Shown here: piece after piece, positions 13,001-54,865 of the stretch
Layout of the letters: each line of letters opens with the position of its first letter
Numbering within the stretch: the stretch's first letter is position 1
Program-made: the position numbers and the translations under genes
NCBI GenBank assembly: GCA_040954595.2
Contig: CM082592.2
Span: 3,472,001-3,536,000, forward strand
Source: Balanoglossus misakiensis
Taxonomy: Eukaryota; Hemichordata
DNA length: 64,000 bases
Direction of reading: 5' to 3'
Notes under the pieces: model-generated
The model's input: the letters and a program-made list of their open reading frames with translations, nothing else
Databases searched by the model: none
Told to the model about the DNA's origin: nothing

Positions 13001-14167
13001 CAGGCGTGTCGCTCTGAATCAGTGTGTGCCCTCTAACAAGTCCTTCAAAAATTTGTGTCAGTCCATACAATCATAGCAATTGCTGTGTCTGCCAACACTG
13101 ACATGTGATATGATTTTTTTTTCACCACAGAGACTATCTTTCACCATTCATGTCTCATGTTTGAATTGAGAGAAATACACTCCCTAGCATTGTGCCTTCT
13201 AAACACAGATATTACTTAAAGGCTTTGAGTCATATTTAGGATTCCTAAAAATTTCTCTGAGTCAGCCCTATACCTTTGGCATGTATTGTGGATACTAGTA
13301 ATTTTCTTAAGTCACCAGTGAGTTTGTCGAGTTGGTGGCATGACATATTTGCTTAGACTCTAGACGGCACATTGTACTGCTCCCCAGAATACATAGTTAC
13401 AAAGCAAACCAAGGGTCCATTACATACTAGTACTTGTAATTCTACTGTAATATGCATTTTCATATTGAATCCTTTTGACACATGATGCTGAATTTTAATA
13501 GGCCAGAAAATGATAGAGTTTTGCATCTCGTACTTGTTAGCATCATTTGAAAACAAGTACATCTTAGCTTTTTTTTAGTTTACGAACCCTAACATCAAAA
13601 TCTTTGTTCATATAGAATCCAATATATGACATCATTAAAAAACAGAGTGGCCATCTTTGTTCTGAGTGCACAATTTCACAAGGGCGTCATCATACTACTT
13701 TTAAAAATTACAGTTCAATCTAGTGAAAAACTTCTGTTCTTGCCATTATATTATAAACCAGATTTTTTTAACCTGTTGGTTTGTGTATGAAAACATGAAT
13801 TCCATTTAAAAAAACAACAGAAGATCCAGATATTCTGGGCTCCGTTTACAGGACAATCATATTTCTTTAAAATATGACGATTGATATATACAAAATATAT
13901 ATGTGTTCAGAAATAGTTCGCATGGCATAAAAAATTGACACGTAAAATTCCAGCATTCTCATTATTGATTGCCTTTACTACATACAATGTATATCATTGT
14001 CACTAATCCACTAAGCTGACTTTGAGTTGTGTTGGCACAGATACGTAAAATTACATTAGCCTACATGTCTTTTACATTTGAAATTCTCTACTCCTCAGAT
14101 ATAACCTTGCTTTTACGAGTTCTTGGTGATCTGATATCATCACCTGATCATCACTGCTTTCTCACTG
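10089..14167. other. FET upstream region and 3' side of TIR-HEAT copy 1
   Basis: About 4 kb of AT-rich DNA with no coding signal on either strand. It probably holds the FET promoter near 10.1 kb and a long 3' untranslated region of TIR-HEAT copy 1. A poly-G run is at about 12508-12521. Confidence 0.5.
10737..10742 (-). terminator. Poly(A) signal candidate for TIR-HEAT copy 1
   Basis: AATAAA on the minus strand lies 3.4 kb after the stop codon, about 650 bases before the FET upstream ORF. It was chosen by position only. Confidence 0.2.
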
Positions 14168-44677
<30,510 letters not shown>

Positions 44678-45441
44678 TATTTGAAAAAGGAATCTACTCT
44701 AGGGCTTTGAGTCGTCCGCGCATCTTTTCAGGGTCGGAGATACAGCCGATGTTCACATGTCAGCTTGGCGGAGAGAAAGGAGCGATTTCAAAGAGAAAAC
44801 TTGCCCACATCCACACCATACGCGATACCTACGTGGAACGGTGGAATAATGCTGGCATCCTCACCAGCGATCGCGATACTACCAGCAAGAGCAACACCTG
44901 CGGATGAACTGACCGACACCTGATGGTTGGGCGATGCGTCAACCACAACTGAACCTAAATCTGGCGTGTTTCACTGTACGCAAACACGGATTTCCCGCGA
45001 TCAACCGACTCAATTCAGAAACGTTACAGCAATTTCATACGGGCGCAACTAATCAAATATACGGGGCAGACAAACGTACGACTGCGCTTATTTGACCACG
45101 TGATCGACTAGCTCATCATCACCGCCGTTGCCGTGGAAATACACCGATGTAAACAGTGCATATTTTACAAATCAAATTGCCCGGGTCACACTGCACTGGG
45201 TCAATGTCACGCAATCCTTGCTCATTTCCTGTTGTGTAAATCGATGTACATTTCATATGTCATGACATAACTTCAATATCCTTACCTCATTAGTGATCAG
45301 GCTGCACACAAAAAATTAACTCTTCAAATAAATATCAATGAACATTTACTCCTTCAGTCTTTTCTACAAAAAAACTTTACGGTTTGCAAAACAATAACAT
45401 ACACAGGCACTGCGCCCTCAAGTTTCTTCGTATTTGACACA

Positions 45442-45458
45442 CGACCAATCATTGGTCG
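45442..45458. promoter_or_regulatory. Palindromic CCAAT box pair in the divergent TIR-HEAT intergenic region
   Basis: The sequence cgaccaatcattggtcg has perfect 8-base arms around one central base, placing CCAAT boxes on both strands. A further CCAAT lies at 45485-45489. CCAAT boxes bind NF-Y and are common in divergent promoters. No TATA box was recognised nearby. Confidence 0.4.
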
Positions 45459-45529
45459 AAGGTTTCTAAGTCACTGGCGCCTATCCAATGACAATGTCGA
45501 TTTCAGCTCGTCTTCGGCCGAGCAGCACC

Positions 45530-45559
45530 ATGGGCAACATGTCGCCAAAGTCAGGCTAG
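45530..45559 (+). promoter_or_regulatory. Possible upstream ORF in the leader of TIR-HEAT copy 2
   Basis: An ATG in good context (accATGG) opens the nine-residue MGNMSPKSG followed by TAG, just downstream of the CCAAT boxes. It is a leader ORF only if transcription starts before it and runs rightwards. No start site was fixed. Confidence 0.25.
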
Positions 45560-46839
45560 GAAAAGACTGTACTGCAGTCGTGCAATGACGTTGAACAAGT
45601 AACCGCTAAAATAATTGACAAGACGATAAATCCTTACAACTTAAAGAATTTCCAAATTGGTGTTTGTGACAAAATATCTGAAGTGGCCAAGGGCACTCTA
45701 CAATGAGCTGTTAAAGTTGCGACACTCGATAATTACGTACACTATTACAGGTGGGTACCTAACGTAGTGCAGCATGTCTGAACTGCTGCTGTTGTTTTTG
45801 TGGTCAACAGGTCCAAGCGCGTGTACAACTATGGTAGATTAAATTACTAATTACATGTACAATGTACTGGTATTTGTTATTGTTGCAAACACATGTGGTC
45901 ACCGTCATAATACTAAAGTGGCTGTTTTCAGTGTAGTTTCATTTCAATGCAACAATGTACCAGGGTTTACTCATATTGGATTATTGCACCCATAACCACC
46001 ATATGTATAAATGTTATATATGTTGATCAGTTCACAACATACATGTTTAACGTACGTGGTAGATATTGGGTGAACTGGTCAAAACCTAGCAGTATACCAA
46101 CCTAGGTGTGGTTTGTGTTAAATGTATATAGTAATAAAGCAATAACCTTTGTTGCATGTGGGTATGCACAAAATTTGGGGACAATTCATGACACATTTAG
46201 CACGAGCTGTATGTTACACAAGTGTTATTGAACCACAAAAGAGTGTATACACCTTCCAACTGTGGCAAGGGTTTATGTGCTGTCATATTTGTATATTATT
46301 TTGTGGCATATCAGTGTCATTTTAATGAAACAGCATCAGAAAAAGAAGTTGATTAAGAATTGATCAAAAGTCGCATTGATGAATGTAAATAAGTGCCAAG
46401 CAGTGTGCACCACTGACTCAACAAACTCACTGGTGACTCAAGAAAATTATCCACACTACATGCAAAGGTACAGGGCTGACTCAGAGACATTTTTAGAAAT
46501 CCTCAAATTGACTCGGAACCGAGCATGAAGCAGACGACAAAATATAACAGCTTGGCATCGTGCCAAATATTCCTATAGAGGAGTGTTGTTGTTTATTAAA
46601 TCCCGCATTGCCCCTGTTGCCCAAATGCCCTCTAATTAACCTTTTATGCTAGTTCAGGTAATTTTGGGCCTGGTCTCCAGTATCTGTGTTTCAACGGTTC
46701 CTCCAGTACTGAGTTTAATACTTCATCATTGTGGCACCCCAGGCTTTGATTATCAGAGATTAATAGGCACATTACAAATGTCCTTCATTATTTCCCGAAA
46801 CCAGAGACTTGGACATTGCAAGGGACACATAGCAGCTGA

Positions 46840-49800
46840 ATGGGCAGTGGAACGAGCAAATCTGCTAGCAAGGCACGGATCGACGAAGACAAAGATGTGG
46901 ACACCAAAGCAAGAAGTAGTAAAGCTGCCAAAGGCAAAGATATCATGATTAGTTATAGTCATGGCGATATGGAAATGATGAGGAAGCTTAGAGGTGAGAT
47001 CTCTTTATCAGCTGGTTCTGTACATTGGAGATAAATGAAACAGGAATTACATGTACATACATTGTATGTACAATGCAATTGCTAGATCAATGCAGCATTG
47101 GATACACAGTGACTGCCAGATGCGCCAGCCTTGTTAAAATGTTTTTGCTGCAGGCTGCAGAATCAAGTCACGTTGACTGTTGTGTTCTGAATGTGGTAGT
47201 TCTGGAAAGTAACATGGATTTTGTGCAGGGAATAGTGTGAAAAAATGAAGCACAACTATCTTTGAATAAAATACATTTTTTGTTGTTGTCTTGGTTGCCG
47301 GTTTGTTATGTTTTTGTTACTGTTAGAGATATTTTGGAACCTGAAAACGGGACTTGATGCTGTAGGATTTCTCAATAAATAAATAAATACCATATCACTA
47401 GTTTGGAGTGTACATAAGCATGTACATGTATGTTTCAACTTGAGACAGCCCAGACAACAGCAGAGAGACAGTCAGAAATATACCACGGTAGATATTTCAT
47501 GATGCTATCGTTAATGTTTGATTTCAGCATCTCTAGAATCAGCGGGTGTAACTGTGTGGGTGGATGAGATTGGTCTTGGTGCTGGGGTGGAGTTTCTGAG
47601 TAAGATCGGACAAGCCATAGTAGATTCTAAAGTAAGAAACATTTCATATACATATTGTTTTCATAGTTTTGTCTTTCTTGTTTTGTATTTTTAAAAACAA
47701 TGGGGTAGCTGTTGTTAATTGTCAGGTATGTGCGAGTCTCGAAAACCTAATCTTGGACCACAAGCTGGAACTCCCAGTTTACCAAAAGTGCAGTATGAAA
47801 ATTCAAGACTAACAAAACAAGACAATTGTAAACAAGATAAACAAAAGCATAGTCAATTTTTCAGAATTAACACAAGTAGATTTACTGATACTTGCATTTA
47901 CTTTCTCAATACATGTCCCTTTAACTTGAATTGCTGATCAAAATACCGAATACACCTATACATGGAATTTTAAGATTTTCTAATATGAATCTGAAGGAAA
48001 CAACTACAAGTTAACATGCAACTTGTAACCTTTACATGTCGAACCAGAAGATAAGATACAGTTGTTTGGTAGTCATGATTTATAACCACTGTTACCCTTG
48101 CCAATGATTAAACACTTGACCCACAGCCCTAACTGTAACAGAGATTTTTTCTCTCCCTACAACAGCTATTCCTCTCTTTGTTGAGTGAAAAGTCAGTGAA
48201 GTCCAAATATTGTAAAGACGAGTTAGCCTTGGCTTATGTCTCCAACAAACCTATCTTTCCATGTGCTATGCTTAGCAGAGATGAACTTTCCAATGAGATG
48301 GATTTTGGAATGTAAGTAATAGCTGTACTACATGTACTGCAGCAGTATTTTGCGTGGTGGTTCATAGAGGGCAGTATTGCATTTTCTCCACCACTATGAC
48401 TTGTGTTTTACACACATGTTTATCACAGGTGGTAATTGTCCCAGATATGGCCTCAGACACAGTATGTAGAAATCTCTGGAGCTGCATATATTATGTAGTC
48501 TAAATCTTGGGCATTCACATAACAGGTACTGTTGTAGTTACTGATATCATTAGGTACTAGTATATCCCTGTATTCAAGGGAAGGGGTGGCATTAGGCTGA
48601 GTCTGTTTAATAGTTGTATTGATAAATTGCTTGCTCATCTGTCTCATCAGGAAATTGACCCTTGCACCAATGAAGTGGATTTTTTTCACCAATGACAAGA
48701 AGTACAATGACAATTTTGAAAAACTTCTATCGGTGATAAAATCGAAGTTGGAAGAGCTGAATGATGAAAACAGTGACGGGCCATCAAATCAAGGTACAGT
48801 GGAATGTGTTGGAAGTGTCTCCATGAGCCATATAGAACCATGAGTCATTCAAAAAAGATTGTTTCATTTCTTTTCTGAATATGACACCATGTTTCCCCTG
48901 TGCAAAGCTTGTTCCATGAAGTGATCGGGTAGCCTCATTGCACGTTGTATTTTTATTTTAGCAATATCAGCACATGTATCTCCCACAAGTCATGCTAGGA
49001 GAACCCTCAGAAGACAGGCTTCCCATAACGACATCGATACAGATAAAAGTACCGACTTCTGGCAGAAGTACTTCAAAGGAAAAAACAAAGTCTTATGGAC
49101 ACTGTAAGAAAACAGTTTGATTTTCTATATTTAACCCTTTCACCACCATGGTTCAATCCAAACCTATTGTTTTCTTTGGTAAAGTTGGACCTCTAAAGAG
49201 GGAACTGGGGGTGAAAGGGTTAAATGTTTTTAAAACAATTTTGATATGTTTGTACATTTGTCAGTACACATATCATTTTAACGTGGAATGCGCGACAATC
49301 AATCTTGCCATTTAAGTTCAGGGTGATGATAAAGGTGCTAGTAACATGCAGTTGCCATGGCTACAAGTTTCTTTCTTCCCTTTCCAGGTTTAAGGAAAAA
49401 TTCATGGAGGAGTATGGCCCACAGTTGGACAAAGTGTATTCCAACGCTGACAAGGAATGGTTGATATCTGTCCTATATCGGGAGATGAATGAGGATGAAA
49501 ATGAGTTCCTTGAAGTTGAAGATTATGACAGTAAGTGAGAATGTAGCATGGTAAACAGGCTATTAATTATCGAGTCAACAATCCAGATGTTTTAATTCCC
49601 CAAATATATGAGCGTGATTAACAAGCATATAACCACCCTTTCCCCACCATGGTTCAGTCCAAATCTATTGTTTTCTATGGTAAAGTTGGACCTCTAAAGA
49701 GGAAACTGGGGGGGGGGGGTAAGTTTTAAGGTATTTTGAAAAATAGACTCACATTATTTGCATAACAGGAGTGTATAATGTGATTCCTGAAACAGTCATT

Positions 49801-51691
49801 TAAATGCAGTATATTTTTAAAAGTTAAAACTACTTTAGATGCAGTATATATTTAAAAAATGTTAAAATTCCTTCAGAATATTCACACTTGAAATCTGGGG
49901 TTACCATTCAAATCATTTATTTCACTGAAGGTGTCTAAAACAGTAAGTGACAGATCAAAAATTTCAAAATAAGTTAAAACTACTTTAGATGCAGTATATA
50001 TTTAAAAAATGTTAAAATTCCTTCAGAATATTCACACTTGAAATCTGGGGTCACCATTCAAATCATTTAATTCACTGAAGGTGTCTAAAACAGTAAGTGA
50101 CAGATCAAAAATTTCAAAATTCAAAATTGTTCTTCATTTCAGATTTTTGTTGTATTGATGGGGAAAGGAAACCGTTCTGGGAAAGAGTGCACGAAGAAGC
50201 TGTTGTGACATACACTATGAAGGAAGTCTTTAGTGTGCATTCATCCATCAGATTGGATGCCATTCAAAACTTAGGTGAGTCACCCACAATGTACGTGCAT
50301 CCAAACTGGAGATGTATAATCACATTCTTTGTACATTGTATTGCAGGCTTTTTTGAGGACTCCAAAACAGAACTTTATGGTCTGTTAAAGGGACATTAGC
50401 TGTAACTTTTAGTGTGCAGTACACACAGTCGACACGTGCAGCTCATGACAATAATAGCATTATGTGATGGATTTTATCCAGGAAATCTGAAGTTAAAACT
50501 GGATTTTGAAGTCAGGTTGCATTAATTGGTTTTATTAACACACAATGCAGTCTTGCTGATGTGAATAAAGACATGCGTATTGTTTTTAAGATGTTAGTTC
50601 TCATTTTTAAATCCATTCATAAACTTGGTCCAATCTATCTTTCTAGCATGACTAATCTATATGTTCCATGTCGCAATTTAAGGTCAGCTGATCAGTTCAA
50701 ACTCTGCCCTGTTCGATCACGCACCAAGAGTTATGGTGATCGTGCTTTTACTGTTGCTGCTCCAATTCTTTGGAATAATCTTCCACTCACCATTCGCCAG
50801 GCACCAGACTTATCTGTTTTTAAATCTAATGTTAAAACTTTACTTTTTAAATCTGTTTTTTAGCCATTTGTTGTATTGTACTTTTGCTTTAAGCGTCATT
50901 GATCACATTTTTTTGTGGATACTGACGCTATACAAATAAATTATTATTATTATTATTATTATGTTTGTTTCCATGATTTTCATATCAGGAAAGTTCAACA
51001 ATGCTGGCGTGATCGATGCCTTGATGGATCTGATTGGCGATAAAGATGAAAACGTCAGGACTATTGCCGCCATCTCATTGGCTAAGACCGGCTGTACAGA
51101 GCCCCGGGTTGCTAAGAAACTGATGAAGCTGCTGAATGACCAGGACCGATTGGTGCGGGAGAGCGGATGTCTGTCACTGGGCCATCTCAAAGTGAAAGAA
51201 GCCGTTCCAAAACTAGTGCAGCTGTGGTAAGTTATGCTTGGCAGTGATCACAGTTTCATGGGATAACCTCAAATCTGTGGAGTGTCTGTGTTTTTTCAGA
51301 GTGAGAAAAGGTGATAAGTTTTCATAGAAATTTTCAGATAAAGGATAAAGTGAACAAAAGTTCCAAAACAAGCTAACGTTTGAAATTCAAAATGGCTACC
51401 GAACTTAGTATGACTGGTTCTATTTGAAACTTTGAATTATTATTTTCCTTGACAGTTCTTACATTTTCATATTCAAAATCACCTTGTGGCATACATCACT
51501 GGCTATCAACAACGGATGGATTTATTTGAAACATTTAATGTTTGATTGACAGGCGGAATGATACCATATCGCATGTCCGTGAAGCGGCAGAGGTTGCCTT
51601 GAAGCAGATAGGTGGTGAAGAGGCGGAGAAAGCCATGCATATCACAAAAGTGCTTTCAGAAGAGATCAGGTTGTTGTCACGGCGCCAGTAG
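46840..51691 (+). CDS. TIR-HEAT repeat protein with N-terminal lipid-anchor signal (copy 2)
   Basis: Nine exons: 46840-46993, 47528-47631, 48166-48311, 48651-48793, 48962-49103, 49388-49530, 50143-50274, 50989-51226 and 51553-51691 (stop TAG). All are GT-AG with agreeing phases, 446 residues. The N-terminus MGSGTSKSASK fits the MGxxxS myristoylation pattern but lacks Cys3. The TIR domain is at about 33-165: DIMISY at 34-39, VWVDEIGLGAGVEFLSKIGQ as the BB-loop/helix region, and YCKDELALAYVSNKPIFP with putative catalytic Glu105. The linker holds FWQKYFKGKNKVLWTLFKEK from residue 215. HEAT repeats run from about 300 to 435 (RLDAIQNLGKF, VRTIAAISLAKTG, VRESGCLSLGHLK, VREAAEVALKQIG). It is divergently arranged with copy 1 at 14168-44677. 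The LxAG motif in the BB loop resembles SARM1 more than copy 1 does. A tandem duplication and a LINE tail sit in introns 6 and 7. The start ATG is supported by the matching signal in the paralogue; untranslated 5' exons may exist. Confidence 0.92.
48166..48311 (+). other. TIR-HEAT copy 2, exon carrying the putative catalytic glutamate
   Basis: The 146-nt exon encodes LFLSLLSEKSVKSKYCKDEL and on to MDFGM. Cys102 and Glu105 match the WCxxE motif of enzymatic TIR domains. Length and phase equal those of the exon at 17695-17840 in copy 1. Confidence 0.85.
49131..49222 (+). repeat. ~92-bp hairpin element, family B, copy 3
   Basis: It begins ttaaccctttcaccaccatg and ends gggggtgaaagggttaa; the arms pair across a central attgttttc loop region. 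It lies in intron 5 of TIR-HEAT copy 2. Confidence 0.8.
49630..49724 (+). repeat. ~95-bp hairpin element, family B, copy 4
   Basis: Close to copy 3, but the right arm has collapsed into a run of G (49708-49719), which removes the terminal gtgaaaggg. It lies in intron 6 of TIR-HEAT copy 2. Confidence 0.75.
49821..50120. repeat. 150-bp tandem duplication
   Basis: Bases 49821-49970 and 49971-50120 are nearly identical, with a handful of substitutions (for example ggttacc versus ggtcacc). A short partial third unit may precede them. It lies in intron 6 of TIR-HEAT copy 2, ending about 22 bases before the exon at 50143. Confidence 0.9.
50386..50415. repeat. Fragment of family C MITE end
   Basis: It reads ttaaagggacattagctgta then acttt, the family C terminus alone, in intron 7 of TIR-HEAT copy 2. 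No right end is seen before the LINE tail that follows. Confidence 0.5.
50540..50963 (+). mobile_element. 5'-truncated LINE (CR1/L2-like) 3' end
   Basis: From 50561 an open frame of 100 codons reads with the conserved tail of non-LTR retrotransposon ORF2 (KLGPIYLS, then LCPVRSRTKSYGDRAFTVAA, PILWNNLP, VFKSNVKTLLFKSVF). It is followed by a short untranslated tail (gcgtcattgatc, gctatacaaataaa) and a TTA repeat, typical of CR1/L2-type ends. The catalytic reverse-transcriptase motifs are absent. It lies in sense within intron 7 of TIR-HEAT copy 2. Confidence 0.75.
50989..51226 (+). other. TIR-HEAT copy 2, HEAT repeat exon
   Basis: This 238-nt exon encodes two consecutive HEAT repeats (VIDALMDLIGDKDENVRTIA and KKLMKLLNDQDRLVRESGCL). 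In copy 1 the same sequence is cut into two exons of 102 and 136 nt, which total the same 238 nt, by an extra intron at 15463-16098. Confidence 0.9.
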
Positions 51692-52332
51692 AGCTTCTTC
51701 CACTCTTACTATCACCCATACGTTTTTGAGGAAGTCTTCTATCAGACCCAAAACATAAATGGTTTGTTTTTCATCCTATGATCCTTGCATGTGTCAATCT
51801 AAACCAGCCGTGTCAAACTTTTTTTTCCAAATACCAATTACCATAGGTAAAGAAAAAATCAGGGTCGACACGGCAGGAAAAGAAAATTTCTGAAGAAACA
51901 AACAAACCATTTATTTTTTTGGGCCTTATGTCAGTATTTTAAAAGACTACCAGTAGTATAACAAGTTCTGAATCTATTGTAAAACAGTTTAATTCACAAT
52001 ACAATGTAGGTGAAAAGGGTAAATGCAAAAATTTCTTCAAAGGGAGGTTATTAAAAATGTTACAGGCTACTCAAGGTAGGAAGTGAACTGAAAGTTGCAA
52101 TGTATTGTTTGTTGCAATGTACATTGTAAAATTTACATTTTATAGTCACTTCACAGCCCTCTTCAAGAATGATCATGTGTATATTTCCCATTTCGAGGTT
52201 AATTCACTTGTCTTCCAAGTGTACATACCAAAATATTGTGGTGTTGTCAATTGGACATCAGATGTAAATGACAACTTTTAACATGTTTTTTTCTACCTGC
52301 AATAGCATGTTTTTATATTTTACTGATGACAG

Positions 52333-52422
52333 AATCCCTTTCACCATTATAGTTTGGTGAAAGTCCACTGTTTTCTATGGTACTGTTGGACCTCTATGGA
52401 GGGAATGGGAGTGAAAGGGTTA
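52333..52422 (+). repeat. ~90-bp hairpin element, family B, copy 5
   Basis: It begins aatccctttcaccatt and ends gggagtgaaagggtta, with the shared ttttctatggta centre. It lies about 0.6 kb after the TIR-HEAT copy 2 stop, within its probable 3' untranslated region. Confidence 0.75.
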
Positions 52423-53718
52423 TCTACTGCTCCACCAGTGCAGAAACAAATCCTATATATGGTGTAATGACTGTGTATACCAGTATATATTATGCTGCTC
52501 ATGACATTCATGCTATCGTGATGATTATCATCAAATTCACTTTTTGGGCTACTGTGAAATTTCTAGCCAAATTGTATCACCTGTCACTTAGAATATTTGT
52601 GCCAAATTTTTATCATTGAAAATAAATATCTAATGGAAAGTGGGCAAAATTAGTTTAATATTCCCCAGAACAAGATGACATATGTGCATTTTCATAACAT
52701 ATGACATGTAAAACCTATGGAGGACATCATTCATTAGACACAATCTTTTTCTGGAGAAAATGAACTGTAATTGTGCCAAAAAGTGTTTTGATAGACAAAT
52801 GTTTGTACATAAACGTAGTGTTTATGGAACTCTGCATTTGTATGTTTAGATTGAGCTGATATTTTCAGCTGTGTGTAATAGAGAAAGTTTCCTACAACTC
52901 CATCAACTGACAACACAGTGATACCTTATTTTGTATTTACAAGTTTTATCACGTCTAAAATTTCATAAATAAGTATAGTATTCATGATCATACAACATTT
53001 TCTGAATTACAACAAAAGATTGTGTGTAAAATTTTACATGTTGAAGGGTAAAATCTTTGATAAAATCTGAGAAAAATGTCATGGTTTTATTTAGTTTTAA
53101 TAGTTACCATTACATGACAGAGTCTTGTATTTTTAGACCCTATCAGTAGCATTTCAGGGATATTACAAATAGCTACTTGTGTTTGAATATTGATTGTGAA
53201 TATTCCAAAGGAACTGTTGTAAATGTGTATATACCCAATGTATTTAAAGTATTTATTAGTTTATAAATCAACCCTTCCACTCCAGTGCTATACTATTCCT
53301 GATTCCAAACTTCTTCCAAACTTCTTCCCTCCCCCAAGTACATGGTTCTATTGAGATATCCATTGGAGTAAATCACAAATGATTGTATGTATGGTGTCAG
53401 TATTCAACTTTCATTTTGTATGTAATCTATTGATAATACAAAAACTGTATCAGACTTCCACCAACCTGTCCACATGTAAATAGCATAGAATGCAAATTGA
53501 GCCATGGGATGTCCAGTTCGCGTGGCTTTTCAGTAAGACACAGACCAGTATCCGGGTATTAGACCTCTGATAATCTGAATTGATTTGTAAATTGTAGCCA
53601 TGATGATCTGTTATTTCTACGTGTGATCACAAATGAGAAATCACATGTAAATAAGTCGTGTAATCAGAACTGGACCGTTTCAGCCATACTATTTTATGTA
53701 TATATATTTTTTTTTTGT

Positions 53719-53724
53719 AATAAA
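53719..53724 (+). terminator. Poly(A) signal candidate for TIR-HEAT copy 2
   Basis: AATAAA follows a T-rich stretch and is followed within about 40 bases by a GT/T-rich tract (gtgtgttgtatcttt), the normal layout of a cleavage site. It implies a 3' untranslated region of about 2 kb. Confidence 0.5.
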
Positions 53725-54262
53725 CTAATGTTTCTAGTGAAGACTGTCTTGACAAGTGTGTTGTATCTTTATATTTCCTGGTAATGTTATCGTCAATGGT
53801 ACTCGGATAAGATTTCTGTTAAATACATGTGTACCTTGTATTAATGCACAGTCCCTCCATCACTCAGGAAAAATGACTTATATATGGTCTAGTCTCTAGG
53901 TCTAAAGAGGCTTCATAAAGTTCAGGACAAAATGGCAGTCATAAATTTCTGCAAGTCATCATGACACCATATTCAATCAAGGATTGGCAAAGACTATTGA
54001 TTTCAGATTTGCTTCATTACAATTGACTTTGGCGATTCCTAACAGCTTTGCGTCCAAGGTGTCGTGCATTAGAGTTATTAAAGAAAATTAATAAAACACA
54101 TTTTCCACAAAACTACCATAGCGAATAAAACTGCTGGCAGATGTGAAATGGAACATAAAATTGAACCAGCCTATTCAGTCGGTAGTGTAAAGGTTTGTTC
54201 ATCTGTCCTGTGGGTAGATTTTTCATAAAATGCACCACAAAATGGACCAATTTTAAAGAAGT

Positions 54263-54268
54263 TTTATT
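54263..54268 (-). terminator. S6K: Poly(A) signal candidate for S6K
   Basis: AATAAA on the minus strand lies about 4.3 kb after the S6K stop. Nearer, unrecognised sites may be used instead. If correct, the S6K and TIR-HEAT copy 2 transcripts end tail-to-tail about 540 bases apart. Confidence 0.25.
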
Positions 54269-54623
54269 GCAAGTTCTTGATAATACACAATTTCCCCCTT
54301 GATTCTGAAAAGACCAGATCTCTGAATACACAACAAAATACATGACTTGAGAATTAAAATTGTGAAACTCACAAAATGATTGCAATTTGCCGTGTTTAAT
54401 ATTAAAATTCTTGTCAAAATACTCATATTAACATAAACATTCAGAAAATACATTTTTAAACAAAAAATAGAAAAAAACACATAAGAAAGGATACTTTGTT
54501 CCAAAATACCATTACAAGATTGTAAAAAAATATCATTTAAGAACATACTTTTTTGGAAGATAAAGATTCAACTTCTTGTATTGGCTACATGTAATTCTTT
54601 TCGGGGGGTGGGAGCAGATTACT

Positions 54624-54865
54624 TTAAAGTGAGGGGGTCGTTGCGCCGCGTTTGTTTGTGTATAAACATTACAATTCATCCACAAATCCCTGAAATAAAA
54701 TCATTCTTAGAATGAACGAAGCAGCCAACTGTAGCATAGACTGGGCATGACAGCAACTGAAATCCTAGTAGGTCGTGGCGACTGCAGTGAGGTTTGTGCT
54801 GGTATGGAAGGACATATTCTCATCAAGGGGGACACCCACGTGGCGCGACGACCACTTCACTTCAA
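54624..54865. repeat. 242-bp TTAA-flanked MITE, family E, copy 2
   Basis: Full-length match to the reverse complement of 15787-16029, sharing gaatgaacgaagcagccaac and the rest of the interior. Left TTAA is intact and the right one has become TCAA. It lies between the TIR-HEAT copy 2 and S6K genes. Confidence 0.75.

Larger units (their letters stand above)
44678..46839. other. Head-to-head intergenic region of the TIR-HEAT pair
   Basis: About 2.2 kb separates the two start codons. From about 44700 to 45100 and 45400 to 45600 the base composition is richer in G, C and CpG than the surrounding introns, consistent with promoters. The rest (45750-46830) is AT-rich with no recognised gene, and may contain 5' untranslated exons. 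Confidence 0.5.
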
